Source of the DNA: Prevotella sp.
GTDB lineage: Bacteria; Bacteroidota; Bacteroidia; Bacteroidales; Bacteroidaceae
Reading direction: 5' to 3'
Length of the DNA stretch: 42,162 nt
Assembly: GCA_016291085.1 (NCBI GenBank)
Contig: JAEEVW010000031.1
Coordinates: forward strand, 1 to 42,162
The translations under genes and the position numbers were made by a program. Of the stretch, positions 32,588 to 39,802 are shown one piece after another (the stretch's first letter is position 1; every line of letters starts with the position of its first letter). The notes below the pieces were generated by a model that did not search any database, was not told where the DNA came from, and worked only from the letters and a program-made list of their open reading frames with translations.

Positions 32588-33451
32588 TTAAGAAAAGATA
32601 ATTGTCTTGTTCTTGTAAGTGAGTATCTTGCGCTGGATGTGCTTCGACACAGCGTGCGACAGCACGATCTTCTCCAGGTCCTTGCCTTTGAGCACCAGAC
32701 TCTCGGGCGTGTCCTTGTGGGTGATGCGCGTTACGTCCTGTTCGATGATGGGACCAGCGTCCAGTTCGGCAGTCACATAGTGACTCGTGGCACCGATGAT
32801 CTTCACACCGCGCTCCCAGGCCTGATGATAGGGTTTGGCACCGATAAAGGCAGGCAGGAACGAATGGTGGATATTGATGATGTGGTGCGGATAGGCGGCA
32901 ATCATGTCGTCGCTGATAATCTGCATATAGCGTGCCAGCACGATAAACGAGATGTCTTCCTTCTTCAGCAGTTCCATCTCGGCCTGTTCCACCTCCTGCT
33001 TGTTCGAATGGTCTTTCTTGATGCTCCACACATAGTAGGGGATTCCGAACTGCTCGGCCACATAGCGTAGATCTTCGTGGTTCGACACGATACATGGGAT
33101 GTCACAGTTGAACTCTCCTGCCTTCCAGCGGGCCAGCAGGTCGTACAGACAGTGACTCATCTTCGACACAAAGATGGCCATCCGAGGGCGCTTGTCGCTG
33201 TAATAGAGCGAGAACTTCATCTGGTATCGCTGTGCATAAAGCGTGGTGATGTAGTCGTACAGCTTGTCGCGGGGAATCAGGAAACCGTCCAGTTCCCATT
33301 CTATGCGCATAAAGAACATGCCGTCCTGTTTGTCAACATATTGGTCAAGGTAGACGATGTTCCCTTTGTTATCCGTAATAAATTTAGTCACTTCCGATAT
33401 GATGCCCTGTTGGTCAGGACAATGCAGAAGCAGGATTGCGGTTGGTTTCAT
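32588..33451 (-). CDS. purU: Formyltetrahydrofolate deformylase
   Basis: 287 residues from ATG 33451 (MKPTAILLLHCPDQQG); the TTG at 33463 is less likely. An N-terminal ACT domain (about 1-80) is followed by a formyltransferase-fold domain (about 85-285) with the catalytic NIHHSFLPAF (Asn, His) and SHYVTAELDAGPII (His, Asp). It hydrolyses 10-formyl-THF to formate and THF, balancing the one-carbon pool and supplying formate for purines. It is divergent from glmS and has its own consensus promoter. It heads the reverse-strand run that leads through his, ftsE and lys genes. Confidence 0.95.
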   Translation of the reverse strand: MKPTAILLLHCPDQQGIISEVTKFITDNKGNIVYLDQYVDKQDGMFFMRIEWELDGFLIPRDKLYDYITTLYAQRYQMKFSLYYSDKRPRMAIFVSKMSHCLYDLLARWKAGEFNCDIPCIVSNHEDLRYVAEQFGIPYYVWSIKKDHSNKQEVEQAEMELLKKEDISFIVLARYMQIISDDMIAAYPHHIINIHHSFLPAFIGAKPYHQAWERGVKIIGATSHYVTAELDAGPIIEQDVTRITHKDTPESLVLKGKDLEKIVLSHAVSKHIQRKILTYKNKTIIFS

Positions 33452-33500
33452 TTCTTTTTCCAATTTCTGTTTCCAATTATTAATTTATTAATAATGCCTG

Positions 33501-33532
33501 CAAAGGTAGCGTTTTTTGTGCAGAATACCAAA
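33501..33532 (-). promoter_or_regulatory. purU(-his-lys) promoter
   Basis: On the reverse strand TTTG (33532-33529), a 20-base spacer, TACCTTTG (33508-33501); the purU ATG is 50 bases further. It is the only convincing promoter seen for the run down to 21899. Confidence 0.8.
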
Positions 33533-33557
33533 GGAAAGTCAAAAAAACGACAATTTT

Positions 33558-33589
33558 CTTGGCAGTTTTTTTCAAAAATCTTACCTTTG
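33558..33589 (+). promoter_or_regulatory. glmS promoter
   Basis: CTTG (33558-33561), 20 bases, TACCTTTG (33582-33589), 44 bases before the glmS ATG. It is back-to-back with the purU promoter. No sign of a glmS ribozyme in the leader. Confidence 0.7.
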
Positions 33590-33633
33590 CAGCCGAAAAA
33601 GAATAAAGAAGTTGTAAATAACACGGAAAAATT

Positions 33634-35478
33634 ATGTGTGGAATAGTAGGTTATATCGGTAAGCAGGAGGCTTATCCTATTTTAATTAAGGGACTTCGTC
33701 GTCTGGAGTATCGTGGTTACGACTCGGCTGGTGTGGCACTCATCAATGGTGACAGCCAACTGAATGTTTTTAAGACAAAAGGTAAGGTCGACAACCTCAC
33801 GGAATATTGTTCTGACAAGGATGTCAGTGGCTGTATAGGCATTGCCCATACGCGTTGGGCAACTCACGGAGAACCCTCTGCTCGCAATGCTCATCCGCAC
33901 TATTCTCAGTCACATAATCTGGCCATTATCCATAACGGAATTATTGAGAATTATGCTGACATTAAGCAGAAGCTTCAGGCCAAGGGTGTCGAGTTCAAGA
34001 GCGACACCGATACCGAGGTGCTGGTTCAGCTCGTCGAGTACATCATGGTAAAGAAAAACCTTTCCTTGCTCGAAGCCGTACAAGTTGCTCTTTATCAGGT
34101 TATTGGTGCTTATGCAATAGCTATTATTGACAAGCGAGACCCCTCTCAGATTATCGCTGCTCGCAAGCAAAGTCCGCTCGTTGTGGGCATTGGCGAAGGA
34201 GAATTTTTCCTCGGTTCTGATGCCAGTCCAATTATCGAATATACTGACAAAGTTGTTTACTTGGAGGATGGCAATATTGCCGTCATTCGTCTGGGTGAAG
34301 AACTTAAAGTTGTTAGCATTTTGGGTGAGGAACAGGAGCTGGCTGTGAAGACTGTTGACATTGACCTCGGCCAGATCGAGAAGGGTGGCTACGACCACTT
34401 TATGCTGAAGGAAATTTTCGAACAACCCGATTGTCTCACCAACTGCATGCGCGGACGTATTAATATTGAGGGCGATCATGTGACCCTCTCAGCACTTATC
34501 GACTATCGCCGTGAGATGTTGAAAGCCAAGCGCGTCATCATTGTGGCCTGCGGCACCTCGTGGCACGCCGGACTCATTGGTAAGCAGCTCATCGAAACCT
34601 TCTGTCGCATTCCGTGCGAGGTGGAGTATGCCTCCGAGTTCCGCTATCGCAATCCTGTCGTGGGTAAGGGTGATGCCGTCATAGCTATTTCACAGTCGGG
34701 TGAGACGGCCGACACACTGGCTGCCGTCCAGTTGGCCAAGGATCGCGGTGCGTTCATCTATGGCGTCTGCAATGCCATCGGCTCTAGCATTCCCCGTGCC
34801 ACCGATACGGGTACATACATCCACGTTGGTCCCGAGATTGGTGTGGCTTCTACGAAGGCCTTCACCGGTCAGGTCACAGTGCTCACCATGATTGCCTTGG
34901 CCATGGGCGAGGCTATGGGTACCATCGACCGTCAGGAGTATCTGCAGGTGGTGAAAGGGCTGAGCGAGATTCCCGACAAGATCCGTGAGGTGCTGCAGAC
35001 CAACGACAAGGTGGCCGACCTCGCGCGTACATTCACCTATGCCCACAACTTCCTGTATCTGGGTCGCGGATTCTCTTATCCCGTAGCCTTGGAAGGTGCA
35101 TTGAAACTGAAGGAAATCTCTTATATTCATGCCGAGGGTTATCCTGCTGCCGAGATGAAGCACGGTCCCATTGCGCTCATCGACTCCGACATGCCCGTTG
35201 TCGTCATTGCCACGCATAACGCCATGTACGAGAAGGTGCTGTCGAACATTCAGGAAATCAAGGCCCGTCAGGGGCGTGTCATTGCCCTCGTCTCGAAGGG
35301 CGACGACACCATTGCCAAGATTGCCGACGAAGTCATCGAACTGCCCGATGTGCTGGAGTGCCTCGAACCCTTGGTGGCTACAATACCTCTGCAGCTGCTC
35401 GCTTATCACGTCGCCGTTTGCAAGGGCAAGAATGTCGACCAGCCCCGCAACCTGGCCAAGTCGGTTACCGTAGAGTAA
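33634..35478 (+). CDS. glmS: Glutamine-fructose-6-phosphate aminotransferase (isomerizing)
   Basis: 614 residues. The glutaminase domain (1 to about 240) starts with the nucleophile Cys2, MCGIVGYIGKQ, and has TRWATHGEPS and HNGIIENYADIK. Two SIS sugar-isomerase domains follow (about 290-610), with CGTSWHAGLIGKQ, ISQSGETADT and EISYIHAEGYPAAEMKHGPI, and the family end NLAKSVTVE. It makes glucosamine-6-phosphate for peptidoglycan and lipid A. Full length. Codon use shifts from AT-richer in the first 700 bases to GC-richer later. Confidence 0.97.
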   Translation: MCGIVGYIGKQEAYPILIKGLRRLEYRGYDSAGVALINGDSQLNVFKTKGKVDNLTEYCSDKDVSGCIGIAHTRWATHGEPSARNAHPHYSQSHNLAIIHNGIIENYADIKQKLQAKGVEFKSDTDTEVLVQLVEYIMVKKNLSLLEAVQVALYQVIGAYAIAIIDKRDPSQIIAARKQSPLVVGIGEGEFFLGSDASPIIEYTDKVVYLEDGNIAVIRLGEELKVVSILGEEQELAVKTVDIDLGQIEKGGYDHFMLKEIFEQPDCLTNCMRGRINIEGDHVTLSALIDYRREMLKAKRVIIVACGTSWHAGLIGKQLIETFCRIPCEVEYASEFRYRNPVVGKGDAVIAISQSGETADTLAAVQLAKDRGAFIYGVCNAIGSSIPRATDTGTYIHVGPEIGVASTKAFTGQVTVLTMIALAMGEAMGTIDRQEYLQVVKGLSEIPDKIREVLQTNDKVADLARTFTYAHNFLYLGRGFSYPVALEGALKLKEISYIHAEGYPAAEMKHGPIALIDSDMPVVVIATHNAMYEKVLSNIQEIKARQGRVIALVSKGDDTIAKIADEVIELPDVLECLEPLVATIPLQLLAYHVAVCKGKNVDQPRNLAKSVTVE

Positions 35479-35502
35479 CCATACTGCTATTGGGCCTTCG
35501 TC

Positions 35503-35522
35503 ATGCTGAGCGGATTCAGCAT
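35503..35522. repeat. Hairpin after glmS, similar to dispersed CATGCTGA repeats
   Basis: ATGCTGA (35503-35509) and TCAGCAT (35516-35522) pair perfectly around 6 bases. The context TTCGTCATGCTGAGCGGA resembles a short palindromic repeat common in many gut genomes (general impression, not searched). It lies 25 bases past glmS and may act as its terminator (CCTTTT follows). Confidence 0.5.
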
Positions 35523-35714
35523 CGCCTTTTGGATTGGCACCTGCATCTTCATGCTTGTATGCTTCTTCTACACCCTTAGGAAGTCACAGGTTTCTTCTAT
35601 GGGGGCTGTGTAGGCGGCATCATCGGTGCCATCATCGGGCTGAAAGTACACTTCAAGACACAGAAACAATATCAGGAGATTATCGACCAGATAGAAGACT
35701 TTACCAGAGAGTAA
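35503..35714 (+). pseudogene. Frameshifted small membrane protein
   Basis: Frame 1 from 35503 reads FSIAFWIGTCIFMLVCFFYT, one hydrophobic helix, until about 35570. The coding signal then continues in another frame: TGFFYGGCVGGIIGAIIGLK, a Gly-zipper-like helix, then HFKTQKQYQEIIDQIEDFTR and a stop at 35712-35714. Each half alone has no proper end or start, so a frameshift near 35570-35585 is inferred (CTTAGGAAGTCACAGG). There is no clear promoter, and the first helix is preceded only by the glmS stop in the same frame, so the true N-terminus may also be lost. A sequencing indel is the other explanation. Function unknown. Confidence 0.5.
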
Positions 35715-35798
35715 CCAAGCCGAGAGCAATCAAACGTATTTAAATTGCCGAGGCGAAGCCCGTTCTCGTACGCTTTTGCGTGCAAAGTTACGAAATAA

Positions 35799-35830
35799 TT
35801 TGGATTATTCCTCATTTTTTTGTATCTTTG
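35799..35830 (+). promoter_or_regulatory. Promoter of the HU-HIG gene
   Basis: TTTG (35799-35802), 20 bases, TATCTTTG (35823-35830), 23 bases before the ATG at 35853. A CAAAGTTA (reverse TAACTTTG) at 35783-35790 may be a second, divergent box with no gene behind it. Confidence 0.75.
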
Positions 35831-35852
35831 CAACAAATAAACGCAAAGAAAT

Positions 35853-36488
35853 ATGCCACGCAAGACTGACGGAATAGAATTTGAGATTCATCCGCGCCCA
35901 ACGAAGGGTGAGGACGGCAAGCCGCTGCTCTATGTTCGCCCTGCAAAAGGCCGCAAGAAGAGTTTCAAGGATTTGGAGGATTTCTGCAACAAGTATCGCA
36001 ACCTGCGCACAGGAGAGTTGCAGATGGTGATGAATGTCATGATGGACGTTGTCGGACTCTGGCTGTCAGACGGCTATCGTGTGGAGACACCCATCGGCTC
36101 GTTTGCGCCCAAGTTGAAATTGCTGGGCGAGCATACCGACCCCAAGACCATTCATGGTAGAGACATTGAGTATGCGGGCATTGAGTTCATCCCTTCCAAG
36201 GAGTTCATCAACGAGGGTGGCAAGAACCGCGAGGGCTATCGCAAGAGTGAGGCTCAGGTAGGGAACAGCCAGATGTACGATGAGAAAGCAATGGACGAGG
36301 CCCTGCGTCGTTGCATGCGGCTGGGATATGCGACGATTCCAGAGTTTATGATATTCAGCGGACTGAAGCGCGACTCCGCCAAAGCTTATCTCGACAGTCT
36401 CTGTAAAGGCGAACACCCACGCCTGTGGAAGGTTCGTGAGAGCCGCCGTTGGCTCTACTTTCCTAAACAGGAAGCTTCTACGGAATAA
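35853..36488 (+). CDS. HU-family DNA-binding protein with C-terminal winged helix (HU-HIG type)
   Basis: 211 residues. Residues 1-125 follow the Bacteroidetes HU-HIG pattern: MPRKTDGIEFEIHPRPTKGE, YVRPAKGRKK, a helical pair (DLEDFCNKYRNLRTGELQMV), then the beta-arm region GLWLSDGYRVETPIGSFAPK and GIEFIPSKEF. After a charged linker, residues 150-205 form a probable wHTH (MDEALRRCMRLGYATIPEFM, SGLKRDSAKAYLDSL, and the wing KVRESRRWLYFP). Such proteins are abundant in Prevotella and Bacteroides and are thought to bind or bend DNA. It has its own promoter. GC-rich palindromes lie right behind it. Which DNA it binds is not known. Confidence 0.8.
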   Translation: MPRKTDGIEFEIHPRPTKGEDGKPLLYVRPAKGRKKSFKDLEDFCNKYRNLRTGELQMVMNVMMDVVGLWLSDGYRVETPIGSFAPKLKLLGEHTDPKTIHGRDIEYAGIEFIPSKEFINEGGKNREGYRKSEAQVGNSQMYDEKAMDEALRRCMRLGYATIPEFMIFSGLKRDSAKAYLDSLCKGEHPRLWKVRESRRWLYFPKQEASTE

Positions 36489-36520
36489 AACTCGGTTTCG
36501 ACCGACCGCTCCAGCATATC

Positions 36521-36578
36521 AGGGCGGGTGCTCCAATATATAAGGGCGCCCGCCCTAATTTATGCGGGCGGCCGCCCG
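36521..36578. repeat. Cluster of GC palindromes between convergent genes
   Basis: AGGGCGGG (36521-36528) pairs with CCCGCCCT (36549-36556); GGGCGCCC (36544-36551) is itself a palindrome; CGGGCGGCCGCCCG (36565-36578) is a perfect 14-bp palindrome. The stretches between are AT-rich. It can form two stems in a row and probably ends transcription from both sides, although no T-run follows directly. The rest of 36489-36703 shows nothing else. Confidence 0.75.
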
Positions 36579-36703
36579 AATCTGGCGAAGTGCTGTATCT
36601 CTCCCTGTTACAAGCCTTCTCGCTCCCTGTTTGCCCGTACCTTTTCCCCTGTTCCTGCGTATATCCTTGCTTAAGGTTAGTACTCTCTACAGATAACAGT
36701 CGT

Positions 36704-37792
36704 TTAGAAATGTTTCTTCAATGCCTGGATGGCTCTGAGTTGCGAGGCTTCGAGGGCCGGAATATTGTACTCACGCTCGTATGCCTGCAGTTCTTCGAGG
36801 GTCATGTTGCTCGCGCGACCTTTGTTCAGTTCTTTGCAGCGGGCCTTGAACTCGGCTTCGTCGGCATAATAGTGAGTAACAACGTAGGCATAGTAAATGT
36901 CGCGCTGGCGCCCCTTGCCTGAGTTCAGCTCCCAGTGGTGCATCGTCATCACCAGACGGGCCAGGTCGGGGATGTCGCCGTCGTCCTCGCCGGGCAGGCG
37001 GTAGATGTCGGCATACTCGTAGGCGTAGTCCTTCTCCTGGCGCTTCTTCATCAGTTTCTTGTTGCCCTGCTTCTCGTCTTGGTAGCGCTGCATGCGTCCG
37101 GCATCGAGGGTGGTGTAGGTCCGGCCTCCGTCGTGTACAACCTGACCCACCTTTCCCTTCGGGTTATCCACCCGCCAACGGTTGTCGCCGTCCTTGGTCA
37201 CGGTGAGGCCATACACCTGCTGCACCGTATCTCTCATCATCCATTTCTCGGTCATTGGGCGGACGACATGCTTGGCAATCGCCGTTGTCTTATTTCCTAT
37301 TTCAGCCGAGTGCCATATCGTAGCTTTGTTGGCGAAGGTGCCGTTTGAGGACATATAACGCGTCTTTGGTTTGTATTTCTTACTTATTTCGTAGGCCACG
37401 GGCATGATGCCTGCGCCGTAGGCCCGCAGCGAGTCGCCGATGTAGCGGAATCCGCGGAAGTAGTACTCCACGATGATGTAGGGCTTGGGTGTCACCACGA
37501 TTTCATCGAGGCCGAAGTCGGCATCCTCCATCGTGACACGGCCCTCAGCCAGCGAAGCCACTGTGACCAGTTGAGGTTTGTAGGCCACGTGACTCAGGCC
37601 CACCTTCTGGGCCCCCTTTACGTCGGCCAGCACGCCGTTCAAGTCGGTCTTGCCGATAAAAACGCCGTCCTCAGTCGTTACGCTAACCAGTGGGATGCCG
37701 TTACCGTTGGCATCCACCACTTCTACCTTCTGCGCCTTTGCGCTTATTGCAGTCATCATGGCGACTGCTACCAGAATGATTGTCTTTCTCAT
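36704..37792 (-). CDS. Secreted protein with carboxypeptidase-regulatory-like N-domain
   Basis: 362 residues. Signal peptide MRKTIILVAVAMMTAISAKAQ with probable cleavage after AKA (type I, no lipobox). Residues 21-90 look like the carboxypeptidase D regulatory-like beta-sandwich common in Bacteroidetes outer-membrane proteins: VEVVDANGNGIPLVSVTTED, then GLSHVAYKP and the link DFGLDEIVVTPK. The remaining 260 residues (YYFRGFRYIGDSLRAYGAG, then several charged helices and KGRQRDIYYAYVV) match nothing I recognise, and there is no TonB box or beta-barrel, so it is not a SusC-type transporter. It is alone, convergent with the HU-HIG gene. No consensus promoter on its strand in 37793-37860. Confidence 0.65.
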   Translation of the reverse strand: MRKTIILVAVAMMTAISAKAQKVEVVDANGNGIPLVSVTTEDGVFIGKTDLNGVLADVKGAQKVGLSHVAYKPQLVTVASLAEGRVTMEDADFGLDEIVVTPKPYIIVEYYFRGFRYIGDSLRAYGAGIMPVAYEISKKYKPKTRYMSSNGTFANKATIWHSAEIGNKTTAIAKHVVRPMTEKWMMRDTVQQVYGLTVTKDGDNRWRVDNPKGKVGQVVHDGGRTYTTLDAGRMQRYQDEKQGNKKLMKKRQEKDYAYEYADIYRLPGEDDGDIPDLARLVMTMHHWELNSGKGRQRDIYYAYVVTHYYADEAEFKARCKELNKGRASNMTLEELQAYEREYNIPALEASQLRAIQALKKHF

Positions 37793-37891
37793 TATATTGC
37801 TCTTTTTATAGTGTCCTAATTATTTGAGTATTTTCGCTACCTTTGCTCGGTTCATACGCATTGGTTGAGATAACCCTCTTGTTGTTGGTCA

Positions 37892-38176
37892 TCACTTGAT
37901 GATGGCAGTTGGGGGAAGGTCGTACATGACCTTGGCATGGTTGGTGCGGATGAGCTGGCTCTCAAGATGCTCGGGTGCGATGTCGATCCTACATTATTAT
38001 ATCTACAGCCCTTTGGTTTCCTTCCGTCCAAACCCTTCACGTATGGATTCGTTATACAGGACATTGAATTCTTTGAGTTCGGCTTCGTCGCTATCCAGTG
38101 AGGCTATATATCGTACCTCTTGTGCATATCCAACCGTGTCGCCGTCGGCATGAATCTTCTATAACAGGAAAATCAT
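37892..38176 (-). pseudogene. Decayed gene after carbonic anhydrase, with four in-frame stops
   Basis: From ATG 38176 one frame reads MIFLL, an amber TAG, KIHADGDTVGYAQEVRYIAS through ESIREGFGRKETKGL, then TAG and two TAA (38005-37994), and goes on in the same frame with IDIAPEHLESQLIRTNHAKV to a last TGA at 37894-37892. Amino acid texture stays protein-like across all the stops, which argues for a gene that recently lost function. It begins 5 bases after the carbonic anhydrase stop, so it was its operon partner. Not recognised. The rest of 37793-37891 holds an orphan + strand TACCTTTG box at 37838-37845 with no gene behind it. Confidence 0.45.
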
Positions 38177-38181
38177 GTCGT

Positions 38182-38727
38182 TTAGCTTTTAATCTCTTCC
38201 AACGCTCCTGTTTCTGAATCTATGATAAACCCACGAACCACGATATCTTTCGGCACAAGAGGATGGGTCTTGATAGTCTCAACAGTCTTGCGAACAGATG
38301 TTGGAGTGTCTTTGAAGCCCTCTAACCATTGGTCGAGGTCAATGCCACACTTGCGGATGGTATCAAGTGTTTCATCCGTTACACCACGGGCAATCATCTC
38401 GTGGTGGAAGTGGTCATAACTCATGTGGCAGGCTCCACAGTGAGAGTGTGCCACTACCATGATTTCCTGCACGCCCAGCTCGTAAATGGCTACAATCAGG
38501 CTTCGCATAGCTGAGTCGAAAGCAGAGATAACCAAGCCGCCCGCGTTCTTGATAATCTTCGCGTCACCATTCTTCAGACCGAGAGCTGCAGGCAGCAGTT
38601 CTGTTAGTCTGGTGTCCATACACGACAGCACCGCCAGCTTCTTGTCTGGGTACTTGTCCGTCAGATACTTCTCGTAGCCCTTCTGGGCCACAAATGTCTT
38701 GTTGTATTCAATAATCTGGTCTATCAT
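38182..38727 (-). CDS. Beta-class carbonic anhydrase
   Basis: 181 residues from ATG 38727 (MIDQIIEYNKTFVAQKGYEK); an ATG at 38739 is also possible but lies very close to the promoter box. The beta-CA zinc ligands are visible: Cys36 with Asp38 and Arg40 in LSCMDTRLTELLP, and His94 and Cys97 in VVAHSHCGAC. IIKNAGGLV is also conserved. It interconverts CO2 and bicarbonate in the cytoplasm. This belongs to the short bacterial subgroup. Its -7 like box is at 38754-38761. Confidence 0.9.
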   Translation of the reverse strand: MIDQIIEYNKTFVAQKGYEKYLTDKYPDKKLAVLSCMDTRLTELLPAALGLKNGDAKIIKNAGGLVISAFDSAMRSLIVAIYELGVQEIMVVAHSHCGACHMSYDHFHHEMIARGVTDETLDTIRKCGIDLDQWLEGFKDTPTSVRKTVETIKTHPLVPKDIVVRGFIIDSETGALEEIKS

Positions 38728-38753
38728 ATCACAAAACATATTAAATCTGCGTG

Positions 38754-38791
38754 TAAAGGTACGAAAAAAAGGAGAATATTTCGTAACTTTG
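38754..38791. promoter_or_regulatory. Divergent promoter boxes, carbonic anhydrase / FKBP operon
   Basis: Reverse strand: TACCTTTA at 38761-38754. Forward strand: TAACTTTG at 38784-38791. No clear -33 TTTG for either, so they are weak or regulated. Confidence 0.45.
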
Positions 38792-38807
38792 TGCCCAATA
38801 TTAACAA

Positions 38808-38921
38808 ATGTTGATTCTTGTCACGACTCAGCCAATTCTGAGCAAGCTCATTTTGGCTCTCGCTGCTCCAAGAATTTCCGATACTTTAATGATTTCAGGT
38901 GGTTATGGCATACATGAATAG
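38808..38921 (+). CDS. Possible 37-aa leader peptide
   Basis: ATG at 38808, 16 bases after the -7 box, opens MLILVTTQPILSKLILALAA and ends in GGYGIHE at 38921, overlapping the next small ORF by 17 bases in another frame. It is hydrophobic and Leu/Ile-rich. It may be a translated leader that controls the ORF behind it, or chance. No homologue is known to me. Confidence 0.25.
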   Translation: MLILVTTQPILSKLILALAAPRISDTLMISGGYGIHE

Positions 38922-39054
38922 ATTTAGCCAGTCCGACGAAGGACGGCGTGATGAGCTTATTCGTATCATCGAGCACAGTGTTGAGAAACTGACCCTTCAG
39001 GAACTGGAGGCATTGTATTATGACATGACGACGAAATCCTATATTAACGATTAA
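38905..39054 (+). CDS. Small conserved-looking protein (49 aa) before FKBP
   Basis: ATG 38905 to TAA 39054, one base before the FKBP ATG at 39056, so the two are tightly coupled. The protein reads MAYMNRFSQSDEGRRDELIR, then IIEHSVEKLTLQELEALYYD and a short polar tail. It is acidic, with two amphipathic helices, no signal and no Cys. The tight spacing and amphipathic pattern support a real gene. Function unknown; a partner or regulator of the isomerase is a guess. Confidence 0.6.
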   Translation: MAYMNRFSQSDEGRRDELIRIIEHSVEKLTLQELEALYYDMTTKSYIND

Positions 39055-39055
39055 T

Positions 39056-39454
39056 ATGGCAAAACGAGAATATATAGAGGCCAACAAGGAATGGTTGGCT
39101 GCTAAGGCAAAGGAAAATGGTGTAAATGCTCTGCCTAAAGGTATCTATTACAAGGTGCTGAGTGAAGGCAATCAAGAGAGTGCGAAGCCAACGGTTCGCA
39201 GTATCATCACAGCCCACTATACAGGCAGGACTATAGATGGCAAGCAGTTTGATAGTAGTCGCGGTGGTGTACCTTTAGCTTGCCGACTTTGCGACCTCAT
39301 TGAGGGCTGGATCATCGCCATTCAGCAGATGCACATCGGCGACAAGTGGGAACTTTATATCCCTGCAGAAATGGGCTACGGCAAGTTCTCTCAGCCTGGC
39401 ATCCCCGGTGGCTCGACACTTATCTTTGAAATTGAACTCTTAGCCATTGCATGA
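39056..39454 (+). CDS. FKBP-type peptidyl-prolyl isomerase
   Basis: 132 residues with no signal peptide. A helical N-terminus (REYIEANKEWLAAKAKENG) is followed by the FKBP domain (about 30-132): GIYYKVL, VRSIITAHYTGRTIDGKQFD, LIEGWIIAIQQMHIGDKWEL, IPAEMGYG and GSTLIFEIELLAI. In the VPLACRLCDLIEGW segment, relatives usually have FxL.. VIxGW, so the active-site pocket is slightly altered and contains two Cys. It catalyses proline cis-trans isomerisation in the cytoplasm. It overlaps the following truncated gene by 4 bases (ATGA). Confidence 0.9.
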   Translation: MAKREYIEANKEWLAAKAKENGVNALPKGIYYKVLSEGNQESAKPTVRSIITAHYTGRTIDGKQFDSSRGGVPLACRLCDLIEGWIIAIQQMHIGDKWELYIPAEMGYGKFSQPGIPGGSTLIFEIELLAIA

Positions 39455-39597
39455 CACTTCGAGAACTAATCAATTCTGTAGATTCTGAGCAGTACAGCGA
39501 ATCAGCGTTGTATCAGAGGCTGCGTGAGACGAAGCCGGAGACCCAACACTTCGTCGATAACGGGGCCGACGTACCGGGAAAAAACTCTCTCACATGA
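39451..39597 (+). pseudogene. Small gene cut by the second IS remnant
   Basis: ATG 39451 overlaps the FKBP stop. Native-looking sequence MTLRELINSVDSEQYSESAL, then YQRLRETKPE runs to about 39540; after that the frame reads antisense transposase sequence and stops at 39597. The opening resembles a family of short Bacteroidetes proteins starting MTLKELxNSV (uncertain recall). So the third gene of this operon has lost its C-terminus to the insertion and later deletion. Confidence 0.55.
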
Positions 39598-39650
39598 AAT
39601 ATTCCTCCAAAAGGAGTGATTTTCTCAGATTTTATGCTTACCTTTGCCAT
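39530..39650 (-). pseudogene. IS1380-family transposase N-terminus, frameshifted
   Basis: From ATG 39650 the reverse strand reads MAKVSIKSEKITPFGGIFHV, then a frameshift near 39595, then in another frame RVFSRYVGPVIDEVLGLRLR, aligning with FDRILSSVIDSHLGLR of copy 1. The gene stops there; both remnants keep homology only to the LGLR motif. Confidence 0.7.
39639..39646 (+). promoter_or_regulatory. Outward -7 box in IS copy 2
   Basis: TACCTTTG, same position relative to the IS end as in copy 1 (140 bases before the terminus). The S41-like lipoprotein gene starts 157 bases downstream, and all but the last 16 bases of its leader are IS sequence. Confidence 0.5.
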
Positions 39651-39719
39651 GTCATTGATGATTTTGCTTGTTTTGATTTTGCAGCACTAAGATAAGTAAA
39701 AAATCTGACATGACAAAAT

Positions 39720-39744
39720 CCTGGGCAACTTTTTGTTGCTCAGG
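39720..39744. repeat. Hairpin in IS copy 2
   Basis: CCTGGGCAAC (39720-39729), loop TTTTT, GTTGCTCAGG (39735-39744). It pairs in all ten positions with one G-U. Copy 1 has the identical right arm but an AAAAA loop, so the structure is kept while the loop has been inverted. Confidence 0.6.
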
Positions 39745-39802
39745 AACTTATAAACAAAGTTAAACTAAAGTGCTGCGGAATTTAGGGTTAAAAAAAACAA
39801 TT

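Larger units (their letters stand above)
39530..39786 (-). mobile_element. IS1380-family element remnant, copy 2
   Basis: About 250 bases: terminus CCTAAATTCCGCAGCACTTT reading inward from 39786, leader with hairpin, and the first part of the transposase gene. The left boundary is a fusion with a host gene near 39530-39540. It is homologous to 1-392, diverged by small changes throughout, so the two copies are old or represent two related elements. Confidence 0.75.

Noticed and set aside
33590..33633. glmS ribozyme upstream of glmS
   Set aside because: The leader is only about 40 bases, AT-rich, with no room for the ribozyme fold.
35715..35798. tRNA-like hairpin sequence after the membrane-gene remnant
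   Set aside because: GTTCTCG resembles a T-loop start, but no acceptor or anticodon stems can be formed.
37838..37845. Promoter for a + strand gene at 37896
   Set aside because: The box is perfect, but the only + strand frame behind it is antisense to the decayed gene and has no protein character.
38159..38161. TAG stop recoding in the gene after carbonic anhydrase
   Set aside because: TAG ends several ordinary genes here (murB, ftsE), and the frame also has TAA stops, so a dead gene is simpler.
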